Shown here: in pieces, positions 1 through 12,100 of the stretch
How positions within the stretch are numbered: the first letter of the stretch is position 1
How the letters are laid out: each line of letters starts with the position of its first letter
Assembly: GCF_029784155.1 (NCBI RefSeq)
Contig: NC_073693.1
Span: 184,037,802-184,101,801 of the forward strand
Length of the DNA: 64,000 nucleotides
Origin: Uranotaenia lowii
Taxonomy: Eukaryota > Arthropoda > Insecta > Diptera > Culicidae
Reading direction: 5' to 3'
Made by a program: the position numbers and the translations under genes
Notes under the pieces: model-generated
Told to the model about the DNA's origin: nothing
Database searches by the model: none
What the model saw: the letters and a program-made list of their open reading frames with translations, nothing else

Positions 1-1
1 C

Positions 2-178
2 AATGGAGATCCACTGAATGACATAACCCTTTCACTACGGGAAAAGGATTCCCCGGTTACGATAGAACGAAATACCAAGAATATTATTTTGAACAAACCA
101 CTCGACAAGGAAGGGCTGGAAGGGCCGTCATCGGTTTATGTGAACGTCATTTGTGACCGAAAACAAAGCAACGATCCG
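2..178 (+). CDS. Cadherin exon: EC repeat fragment
   Basis: The open frame from base 2 encodes a strand-rich EC segment that includes NGDPLNDITLSLREKDSP and ends ..KQSNDP before a GT donor at 179. It is 5'-partial because the exon runs off the left edge. The intron to the next exon is 61 bp (179-239), phase 0. Confidence 0.8.
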
Positions 179-3100
179 GTAATAGTAGATGCTGTTCAAC
201 TGTAATTCAAATATCATAAATTGGTATACTTCCTTCCAGAGTTTTCTGATACCGGTAAACATAAGGGTTACAGATGTGAACGATAACTCTCCCAAATGGA
301 TCGGAGGACCGTATGCTGTAAACATATCAGAAGTTACAATCATAGGAACGAGGTAAGTGAAGTCACTTTGGTTGAATATCATACTGTCTAGTTTTTGCTG
401 GAAAACAGTTCCAAATCAAAACAGTGTCAAAAAGTAGATCTTTTTGACACTGTTTTGAAAACTGTGCCAGCATTTTTTTCCGTAAAAAGTTGCAAAAAAA
501 TCTTCAATGCACTCAATTAGTACTGAATATCGACCGATCGCTGATTGTGAAAATGGTCTCTTAATTTCAATAAATACCAATACATTTTTTTTATTACAAC
601 TATTTGGCTTAACTTCTGTTACATAACTGGTTAAGTGGGTATCGAAAAAACCCTAAGCTTTTTTACGGTCATTCCCTTATATGTACAATGTTTTTACAAC
701 TTTTGTAAAATAGGTATTTCGTTTCGAAGTATAATTTTTAAAAGGCCTGCTTTTTCTACAGATAAAAGGGGACAAAATAGTACTTTTCGATACAGTTTAA
801 AAACAATGTTTTGATTTCGGAGGAAAAACTACAATCGTTTTTTTATTCAGAAATGATAACTTGATTTTACAAGGATATTTTCGGCATTGCAAAAAATGTG
901 TATCCACCAACTCGTTTTTTACCGTAATCCGGGGTAATATTGATCACTTTTTTTCAATATTTTTCGATTATTTCTCCTGTTAAGGGGAATGTGGCATGTT
1001 TCATATTTTCAAAACCAGTACTGGACTCCTATGAACGTAAAACATGGTTGCAGAAAGTTATTGGACTACTTTAAATTTGATTAAAAAAAACGATTTCGTC
1101 GCAGTTTAGGTATTGATGCTTAGGGGTTACATTGATCAGTCTCCATTTTGACGGTCTTAACGAGTTTTCAGTATTATGATTGATAAACACAGTGAATAAG
1201 CTCAATCAAAACTATAAAAAGACTAACAAAGCTTACAATGCTTACATGTCCAAACATGGGCAAAACTCCTTATAATGATGAATACAAAACATAAAAAATT
1301 TCTAAAAGTTAAACGTCTGATTTTGATGTACATTTTATGTGAACCCGAGCAACGCCGGGTAAAATCAGCTAGTTAATATAGGGGAGGAGCGGGCTATATG
1401 CACCTATTAAGAAGAATACTGATTTTCTCAAATATTGCATCGAATATGTGTACAAAAACTATATACACATGAGCAGGCATCTGTTTTCTACACATTGGAG
1501 TAATTTTTAACGTTGAAATCTCCTTCAGCTTTTGAGAAATCGATTTTATATAACTGTTGTCAAAATTGCCGAACCTCAAACCGTGCGGGCTAAATGCGCC
1601 TATTTATGTTTTAGGCAAAATTTCTGTTTCTTGACAATATTTCCGTATAATTTCATTGGAAATGCTAAAAACTGATTACTTTCATACGACAAAGCTGAAG
1701 TTTTATAAAAATTTATTTCTTCTATTATTTTATACAATAAAACAGAAGTTAGGGTTGCCATATTATGGAGGCAACTCATCCATAAGATAAACTTTATCAA
1801 ATCTATTTTGAGATCTTCAATTCTCTCTAAAGGTGTTAATTAGAGCTAGAATTCGAAGTTTAAAAGATAAAAACCATATATTTATTCTATTTAACCTATT
1901 ATGGGTAGGGGCATTTTACAAACATGATGGGGGCAACAAAAACACTCTCTTATTCCCCTTTCTAATCATTATGAAACCATTATAATAGCTTAAATTCGTT
2001 TTACTTCTCAGGTTAATTTGAATATGAAACAAAAACCACCCAACTTTTAGTTTTAGCTTCTTTACGTATAATTTTTAAAAGTCAAAATATTACATCAAAA
2101 GGTATCAAAACACTGTATGAATTTTTAAATTTTATGAGTTGGTTTATTCACAAAATTCTTTCTTGCCTTATGTTCAAAGCGAATTACCCTCAAAATGCAT
2201 TGTGTCATATGTTGTCTTGTTAGCCATTTCGTCAAACTGCCGTAGGGTCATTTAACCCGATAGGCCATTTTTTTTTTTGGGAATAGCAGTTGTATGCATT
2301 TTTTAAGTCATTTGACATCAAAATTACAATTTCTATTCTCACGCTTTCTATCAGTTCTCCCTTTGGTGATTTTCGAGTGTTAAAAAAATCAGAACTTTGA
2401 GCACTTTGAGCACTCCTTAGTTCGATTGAGCTGAAATTTTGCAAAGGTTAGTTTTTTGGGTCAACCAGCTACACCCATAGAAGAGGTAACAGAAATCCAA
2501 TGCCTTTTTAGCAAATCTCTGTGCCGAAAATGCTCTGAAATGTGCACTGTGCCGAAGACGGTATGTTTGAAAAACCGTAACTGGCATAAGGACTCGGCTT
2601 CCAACCAAAATTATGCATGACCACTACATTCAAGCGAAACAAGAAAAACATTTTATGGGATTTCGTTCCTATTGGATAATCCATCCCAGAAACAAGTAAA
2701 TAAAAATAATAACCACAGCGCCGTGGGGAGATTCGAATTCAAACCACCGTTCAAATCGTCTTACCAGTCCGACATCTTAACCAGTGTACTATTTTAGCTT
2801 CATGCAGGATGAGGGCTGTTTGTCATAGGCTTTCTGCCACCGATCAATCACAAAAAACGCAAAAAACGCACGACGGAGGCTTCCCGGCGTTTGGCCTCCT
2901 TTCAAGGTATTCCTTTGTTTTGTGATGGAAACGGGAAAGGGAACGGGAGTGAAGGAAACGGGAAACCCATTGAATGAGAACTGTGTTTGCTTACCGCCTG
3001 CTATTACATACACACGCTACATATACACAGCTGCTAAAGCCGGGCAGCTTGGCCGGTGCGTGGTTGTTTGCCGGTGAATTGAAGGAATGCTTTTGTTGTT

Positions 3101-6100
3101 GCTTTTGCTACATACACACGCACAGCTTAGCCGTGGTTGTTTGCCAGTGGATTGAATTGAAGCAATGTTTTTTTTGTTGCTTTTACTGCATACACACGCA
3201 CAGCTTAGGGAACATCCATAAATGACGTAGCATTTGAAGGGGAGGGGGGGGGGAGTTTGACTTTGTGTGACGATGTGTGACGAGAGGGGGGATAGGGGCC
3301 CAAGTAAAGCTACGTAGCTTTAATTAAATATTGAAAAAAAGCAAAATTGAGCAAAATTATGCCTAATTCAATCCAGTCTGAACATGCAGCTTTTGACTCC
3401 TACTGCCCGACTGTTTTCAAGCGTATCAAGGGGCGTACATGCAAGAAATGCAATTTATATTTTGCTTCAAATGTTCTCCAAAAGGAGCATTGCAAAATCT
3501 ACAAGGCCCTCAGCCTCGGATAGAAAGATTCGCCCAAAGCGAATTGTAGGCAAAAGAGGACACGAAGTGCTGGTCATCACTCCGGAGGACGATAGAGAGT
3601 GAGTGGAGGCAGCTTACATCGCAGATGTATTTATTCCAGCGGAACAGACGATGGAGGAAAGCTGCCCAATGATTTCATTGGAATCCCGAATGGAGATAAT
3701 TTGGACCGAAGCAACTGATTGAATACTTACTTGCTATCCTGTTTGTTGAAAGGTAGCTTGATTTTTTTTGACTGATTGATATGCTTTTTTAAACTTCCAT
3801 TTATAACTTCTTTCCCTTTTTTTGTTATTTTTTGTATTATTCTTGCAAAATGCTGATAAGAAATATAAAAATTAAAAACCGATTTTTGAAAATGCGGGGG
3901 GGGGGGGGGGGTTATTAAAGCTACGTTATTATATAGGGGGGGTCTATGACTTTGTGACGAAATGCTACGAAGGGGGAGGGGGGCGTATAAAAACTCAAAA
4001 AAAGCTACGTCATTTATGGATGTTCCCTTATAGGGCTTGTGATATAGCTCAGTTGGCAAAGTCTGTTGTCTCCTGAGCCGATGTCCGCGAGTAAACATCG
4101 AACACAGTTGTACCGGATAAGTTTTTCAATAACGATCCGCCAACTGTAACGTTGATAAAGTCGCGAATGCCATAAAGATGGTAAAACGACTATAATCGAA
4201 AAAAAAACACGCACAGCTTAGCTTGGCCGTGGTTTGCCGGTGCCGGTGGATTGAATTAGAAGGATATTTTTGTTGTTGCTTTTGCTACATTCACACGCAC
4301 AGTGCTCGGTTCGCTGGCTGCCTGGTGTTGGCCGGTATTTATTTCCATCCTTCTTCGTCTTGTGATGCGATAGGGAGGGACGTGCAAACGTTTTTATTTT
4401 GTTTCTTTCAGACATACGCAATTCGGTTAACTTGGGAGATTAATGCCAGTGGGAGCAAATCGAATCAGCACCGGTCGCGTTAATTGACTACATGCCATTG
4501 GCACAGAGGCTGAATTTTGGGTGTATATATGGTCAATTTTTGAAATTGGACACGGCCATTTTGGCTGCGACCTCAATGAGAAGTCCAAAACAGATAAAAT
4601 TGTAATGATTCTTAGTTTTTATTTGTTAGAAAAGCTGTCTACATGTGTAACAAATGGCAGATAAAAAGTGATTCAAAAAAATACATCCATTCTTCTATAA
4701 AAATTATGAAATTCATCAGAAAAATGTTCTGCTTTTGATTATTTTAAGGATTTTAAGCATCCAGAGAAACACTTTGAACCTACTATTGCAAGTTGAATAG
4801 AATTGTGTAGATTTGACGTGTAACCATTCATTTAATGGTTACAATAAAAATTGTGATTTTTGGGCCAGTTTGGATGAAAACTTTGTAAATATTGTAAATA
4901 AAAATTATTGTTCGTAAATGTCTAAAATTAGGATAAGATATCTCATGTTTGTGTGGTGTCTTGTTCTAATTTTAATAGCAATCGGCTGGTGTCATTTAGG
5001 GATTTAGTTTTGTTTATTTATTTATTTATTAATTTATTAAATTCTTCGTTATTTATTTATTTATTTATTTTCGCGTTATTTATTTATTATTCATTTAGTT
5101 AGTTATTTGTTAGGTTTAGTTTTGTTAGATTAATATATTTTGTTATGGAACGCACGCCATAAAATGTTTTGTTCGAAAAGACACCAGCCCTCTATATGTC
5201 AGTTCCTGTATTGTTCCTGTCATGTTGCTGTCATCGAAGGGGACGAGAACATCACCGACGGGAAATGGGAACAGGGCTAAAATCAGAGGCAGAAAAGGTA
5301 TAAATAGAAGGAGCTCGCAAGACGCGAGGCTTCTTATGCAAGTTCCGGTCCGTGGTTGAGCTGCAACAGCGACGTCACACACTCAACGTGACCCTTACGT
5401 TTCAACCCGTAATTAGGCGGCTTTGACCCCTTTCCCCGTTAAAAGTGTTCCGGCAGTGACCCGGAAGAAAATCAACGGCTAGTTGGAAGACTACACTTCG
5501 TTTTTCCCCAGCTAGTCGGTCGAGGCGGCTTCCGTGTAGTGGACCTCGGAACAATTGAATTCCCCCAGTGCTGCTAATCATCATCAGCAATTCTATGAAC
5601 ACACCGGTGTCCCGTGAGTGCGTCAGGTCGTGCCAGTGAAAGTGCCCCAACCCGTTACAACCCCCTTCGGGGCACTCCGCGCTGTGGTGAGGCCTGGTGG
5701 GAATTCCGTCCGTGTGTTCTAGGGCCGACCGAAAAGCTAAAGCCCCTCGATAGAGTGAGACACTCGCGTGGTGACAGTGCACAAAGAACGCTCCCCGGAC
5801 CGTGTAGTGAAACGTAGGCCTACGCCCAACAGGCCGAGTTGTTGCTCGAATTGCTCATCGTGCAATTCGACCTGGTTCCTGTAATTGCCCTGTTCCTGCT
5901 TTCGCCATTGATCCCGTCCGACGTCCTAGCCAGTCCCCCAACGAGTCGACCACCGAGAACGGCCGCATCGAGACCAGTGAATAAATGCGCAAGTACTAAA
6001 TCAAAAATTAAAATCCCGAAATATTACCTTATTTTCTCTTGGGTCATTGACCCCTCCAAAAATAAAGAACACGTAACACAGAAAGAAACGTGAAATTCTT

Positions 6101-9100
6101 AGTTTCATAAATAAAAATTATGTATGGTCTTTCTTCATCCAAATTGTTGCGTCTTAATTTAAAGTGCATTCCCTAAAATCTAAAATTATTCCTTCTTGTT
6201 GTTCGTTTTTGTAAAATTCAAATAGGTTTTAAAAGTCCGCCCAAGAAGCATAGTTTTAATTGTAATTGTTGTAAAATTTCTCCGGTGATCAATACATTTT
6301 CCCCTGTTGAGCTAGCGCAGGGAAGTAGGGTCAAAACGACTCTAACAATTGGCGCCCAACGTAAAAATTTTGATCAAATTTAATCCTTTCTATTTTTAAA
6401 TAGTAAGAAAAAGTGGTCTACTTCCAAGACCAGAAGTAGATCCCTTTTTCTAATTGGTCTCCCGGAGAAATTCAGTTAAATTTAACCTCATTAAAATCGC
6501 GTAGTCGTTGAAGCAAGTTTTTTCAAAGTCAATTTCACGAGGAAATTTTGGGGATGAAAATTCACTGATTTCAGCGAATGATTATAACTATTATACAAAC
6601 CATACTCTTCTCCCGAATTGTTGATCAATCTGAAATTGTTACTAACCATTCTAAAGTACCTTCTTATCCAACAGCAAAATTATAAGTTCATATTTGCCAA
6701 GACTAATCTTGCATTTAGTTGTGTTCATACCAGATATTGCTTACGTCTTGGCGTTTAAAAAAACCCAAAGCCACCCACATAAGTAGCATATTTCTTTTTC
6801 AGCTCACATATCCAAAATTATCAGATTAGTTAATTTATTACTTACTAAGCTAGAGTTAGTCAATGATGGAGGACTTGAATTTCAATCAAGCGATAGATCG
6901 CTTGGTGAAGTGGTATCATGTCATGCGGGTGGAATTATTGGAGGAAGATGAACTTGAGCAAGAGCTCAAATGTCGCGACGTGATACTATCTGGGTTGGAT
7001 TTATCTCGGAAAAGAAAATGTTTGCGAGATGCATTAAAAAGGGAAAAAGAATCCGGTTTAAAGTTAAGTTCCTTAAGCCTAAGAACGGATCCCGAGAATG
7101 AGCGGGAACTTTGCCTAATTAAATTTAATCAATTAAAAACACTTTTGAAATCTAACAGTACGGATGAATCACAGAAAAGGATTTGCTTAGCCCGCCTAGC
7201 CCATGTGGGTACACGAGTGGCTACCCTTCTGTGTTCGTCGCGTGGTTCACCGAATCTTTTAACGCAGATGCAAAATGTGTTGGTGGAATTAGTCCAGCTC
7301 ATGCAATCTGGATACGATCCGACGGGTATCGAAACTCAGGAAATCGTGGTCCAAAATCCATCGCAAGCTATCACCGAGGCTAACACCAACACGGAGGTCG
7401 AGCTTCCATCACCCTCTGTTCTGGGCCAGGACGACCTGGATTGGATCCACAGCTTGCAGGCGAGGATAGTTGGCCTAGAAGAAGAATTGGCAAAACGAAA
7501 AGAAGGAAGAGAAGTTGAGACTCAAACGGAACAAGAAGTGTTTAATGTTTCGAACCCACTGGAAAGGGATTCCAGAAATCACTCTGAAAACTTTTCTGCT
7601 ATCTCCAGTTTTCAGAACAATTCTTTCCCTCAAATTTCCCTTAATCCTACTTATCCTCATCCACATTTATCTTACCATCAAACTACCAATCCTTATCCAT
7701 ACCTTACAGCAAATAGTTCTCAGTCCCACAGTGAGAATAAACTTCCAAATATTCCGTCCAACCAGCCCACCATTTCCAATTTTCATTTGAACCACCCTCG
7801 CAATCCTCAAAACCATTTTCCCATTCCTACCAATCAAAATCCTATTAACCCCCATCAATCCCTTCCCAATGTGAATTTCTCACATAATGCCGGACAGCCA
7901 AATTCCTGGTCAAACAATTGTCCAAATCTGAATCCTCCTCAGCATCAGCTCCAATATAACGCGTTTCCAGGCCAGTACCAGGGACCATCCGGTCAACCTC
8001 AAGGACATTGGGGATCACCTTACGGGAATCCTGGGTTTTCGCATCAGTTTCAGACACCTTTTCATTCCCGGCATACTTTGCCAGTATCCAAATGGAATAT
8101 TGCAAAGTACAGCGGAGATGATCAAGGGTTGAAACTGAATGAATTCCTGGAAGTCGTTTATGCTCTGTCCATGGCTGAAAGGGTGTCCGATCAGGAGCTT
8201 TTTGAATCGGCTGTACATTTGTTTTCTGGGTCTGCCCTTAAATGGTACATGACACAGCGATCCCTGGGCCGCCTCGTCAGTTGGCAGCACCTAGTTTTCG
8301 AGCTCCGCAGGACGTACATGCACCCAGACTTGGACGCTCTCATCAAAATGAAGGTGTACCAAAGGCGTCAACGGCAGCAGGAGTCCTTTCACGAATTCTA
8401 CAGCGAGGTAGAGAAGCTGATCCGCACGATGAGCGTCCCTATACCAGAATTCGAGAAAATCCAAATCCTCCAACAAAACATGAGAATGGACTACAAGAAG
8501 TTCATGGCTTTCATCCCCATCTTGAACTTGGAATCCTTACTTTCAGCGGGTCAGAAGCTTGATGCACTTAATTTTTCAGCGTACAGCAAGGTGTTCGGCT
8601 CCGATAAGGCGGTTCACGTGATCGAAGACCAAGATACGGAGCGGCATAGATCAACTAAAACCAAAAAGCAGCCGTCAAACTCTGATTTCGTATTACCGGT
8701 TCAGCAATTGCAGAATTCTAATTCATATCCGAGGGGTAGTTCAGCAGGTCCTACAACGAATGCTGTCCCGAAGAACCAGATCCAGTTCGCGCAAAGTTTA
8801 CCTGGCCCGTCACGGCAAATGACCAGTAAATCTACAGCAGTTGGGGAATCATCTGGCAGCCAGTCGCAGCCTCAACTCACCCTGGAGATGGTGGTAAACA
8901 ATCACAAGCCACCTCCATCAAATCGGTGCTACAACTGCAATCGAGAGGGACATCATGCAGCAATTTGCCGTCAACCACCCGTCATTGTCTGCTTCAAGTG
9001 CGGGCTTCGTGGATTTCCGACTGCAATGTGCCCGTACTGTTTAAAAAACCACGGTACTGCGAGCCAAAACCGCGGTTCGCAGGAACGCCAGGCGTAACTT

Positions 9101-12100
9101 CTTCTGACAATTTGTCAACTCCTCCGTGGTTCTGGGAAACGGTCCCGAATCATTATTATTCCACAGATACTGAAATCTGCAATATTTCATATCCATTCCT
9201 AAATGATCACCGTCCATTTGTAAACATCCAGATTCATGATATTCCCGTTTGTGCCCTACTAGACAGTGGCAGCAATTACACCTTGATTAACCAGAGAGTT
9301 TTCCGCAAGACAAGGCACGAAACATTGAGTCCACTGACCAAATCGCTGGATCTCCGGTCAGCTAGTGGTGATTCGATGGAAATTTTAGGCCAGGCCTTTC
9401 TGCCTATCCAGTTTGATGGACGAACCAAAGTCATCACTACTCTGGTAGTGGCCAATTTGTCTATCGACTGCATTTGTGGGATGGACTTTTGGACCAAATT
9501 TCAGATCGTTCCCACTATGTTGTCTGGGGATTCCGTGAATGCAGCGGTCCTGGAAAATATTTCTTCATCCTCCAACTGTTTGTCGCTAGAAGAAGAAAGA
9601 AAATTAGAGGAGATTAAATCGAGTTTTTTAGCAGCAGGTCACGGTAAACTCACCATTACTCCTATGGCCACTCATCGGATCGTCTTGAGGGAGGAATTCA
9701 AAGGCAAGCCACCAGTCCGTCAATTCCCGTACGTGATGTCTCCAAAAACGCAGGCGTTGGTAGCAGTAGAGCTGGAGCGGTTGCTCGAGGCCGGCATCAT
9801 TGAACGGAGCAATTCGGATTGGTCGTTGAATTGTGTGCCGGTCATCAAACCCAACAAGGTTCGGCTTTGCTTAGACGCACGGAAAATCAACGAAAGAACT
9901 GTCCGTGATGCTTACCCTCTACCCCACCCTGGAAGAATATTAGGTCAGTTACCAAAGGCAAAATATTTGTCTACAATAGACCTGTCCGAAGCGTTCTTAC
10001 AGGTTCCCTTGGAAAAAGAGTCCCGGAGGTACACAGCTTTCAGTGTGCAGGGAAAAGGGTTGTTCCAGTATACCCGGATGTGTTTCGGATTGGTCAACAG
10101 TCCTGCTTCATTGGCCAAAATCATGGATTCCGTACTGGGTCATGGTATACTGGAACCGAATGTTTTTGTATACCTCGATGACATCATCGTGGTTACAGAA
10201 ACATTCGAGCATCATGTGCAGCTTCTTACGGAGATCTCTCGTCGTCTACGCGAAGCCAACCTAAGCATCAACCGGGAAAAATCGCGATTCGGGGTATCCG
10301 AAGTACCATTTCTAGGATATCTTTTAGGAACAGAAGGCTTGAGGACAAATCCCGATAAGGTACGGGCAATCCTTGACTACGAGCGACCAACTACGGTCAC
10401 GAAACTCCGGAGGTTTCTAGGAATGGCCAATTACTATCGGCGATTCATCCCAGATTTCAGTGGGACAACTGCGGCTTTAACAGACCTACTCCAAACCAAG
10501 TCCAAACTGATTCGTTGGAATGAGAATGCTGAGACAGCTTTCGTTTGCATAAAAGAGCTGTTAATTTCTTCGCCTATTCTGGCAAGTCCCGATTTCAGCC
10601 GTCCTTTTACAATTCAGACCGATGCCAGCGACGTAGCAGTAGCCGGTGTGTTAACGCAGCAGCAGGAAAACGGAGAGTGCATTATTGCATACTACTCCCA
10701 CAAACTTACCACACCACAAAAAAATTACCATGCTGCCGAAAAGGAGGCATTGGCAGCAATATTAACTATCGAGGCCTTCAGGGGTTACATTGAGGGTTAC
10801 CATTTCACCTTGATTACCGATTCATCCGCTCTTACTCACATCCTTAATGCAAAATGGAAAGTCGGATCTCGTTGTAGTCGGTGGGCGCTCAATCTGCAGC
10901 AATATGATATGAGAATAGTGCACAGGAAAGGCAAAGAAAATGTCGTCCCTGATGCACTTTCTCGTAGCATTGCAACAGTTGACGGCTCACCTACAACTTG
11001 GTACGATTCCATGATGCATAAAGTTGTGAGTAAACCGGAGGAATTTGTCGATTTTAGGGTCGAAAATGGTAATCTGTTCAAGTATATCTCTGTACCCGAC
11101 TTCCCACACGATTCGAATTTCGAATGGAAGATGATACCACGCTCGGAGAATATTCCAAAAATAATTGAAGAATCCCATAACTCGTCATTTCATTCCGGAT
11201 ACGAGCGAACGCTAGCACGGATAAGACAGCGTTATTACTGGCCTCGGATGGCGGCCGAAATTAGGAATTTTGTTCGGCAATGCTCAACGTGCAAAGAGGT
11301 AAAGCCCTCCAATGTCGCAATGGTACCCGAAATGGGTAAAATGCGATTGGCAGATCGTCCCTGGCAGATAATCTCGGTGGATTTTATCGGCCCTCTTCCC
11401 AGAAGTCATAAGGGCAATCAGCATTTGTTGGTGGTTTCGGATTACTTCTCGAAATGGGTCTTAGTTCAGCCTGTGAAGAAAATCGCTAGTTCAAGCCTGT
11501 GCGTTATTTTGAAAGATCAATGGTTCATGAAGAATTCGGTTCCTGAGATAATTATAACCGATAACGGTTCTAGTTTTCTCTCGAAAGAATTCAAGTCATT
11601 GCTTGATCAATTCAAAATAACACATTGGTTGAACTCACGATATCATTCGCAGGCGAACCCCGTAGAGAGAGTAAATCGAACCATCAACGCTGCTATCCGC
11701 ACGTATGTGAAAGAGGATCAGCGGCTTTGGGACACGAAAATCGCCGAACTAGAAATGATCTTAAACACCAGCGTTCACATGCCCACTGGATTTACACCGT
11801 ATTTCATCGTTCACGGGCATGAATATGCGGAACTGGGGAACGATTATCGCCTAGCACGTCACGATCAAAATCTTTCTTCCGAGCAGTTTGAGGAGCGACG
11901 CAAAACACTGTTCAGGGACATCTACGAACATGTAAAGAAGAATCTTGCCAAGGCGTACGCGAGTTCAAAACGAACGTACAATTTGCGACTTCGCCCGGCA
12001 AAACCGTTTGCAAAAGGGCAATTGGTATACCGAAGGAATATGAAGCTTTCCAACGCGGTGGAAAGTTATAATTCCAAGTATGGTCCGCAATTTTTGCCCT

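Larger units (their letters stand above)
2780..4480. repeat. Dispersed repeat block with about 75-bp subrepeats, split by MITE and SINE
   Basis: Copies of a unit reading ..ACACGCACAGCTTAGCCGTGG.. then TTTGCCGGTG, GGATTGAATTGAAG and TTGTTGTTGCTTTTGCTACAT occur at about 3040-3120, 3120-3207 and again at 4207-4300. The interruption at 3208-4206 is the MITE plus the SINE. The nature of the block is unknown. Confidence 0.55.
353..4818. other. Cadherin intron, part left of the LTR retrotransposon
   Basis: No exon of the cadherin or of another gene is visible here. The stretch is AT-rich and contains a strong hairpin (396-472), a Helitron-type 3' end (1341-1372), a dispersed-repeat block (about 2780-4480) interrupted by a MITE (3208-4027) and a tRNA-derived SINE (4031-4206), and otherwise unassigned sequence (1373-2780 and 4480-4818). 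Small open frames in this part show no recognisable domain. Confidence 0.7.

Noticed and set aside
5143..6093. Small open frames of 67-126 codons repeated identically in both LTRs
   Set aside because: They lack domains and initiation support and merely reflect the duplicated LTR; identical translation is used as evidence of LTR identity instead.
8926..9048. Met at 8926 as start of Pol
   Set aside because: It lies within gag in another frame; the slippery site and stem at 9040-9082 explain pol expression better.
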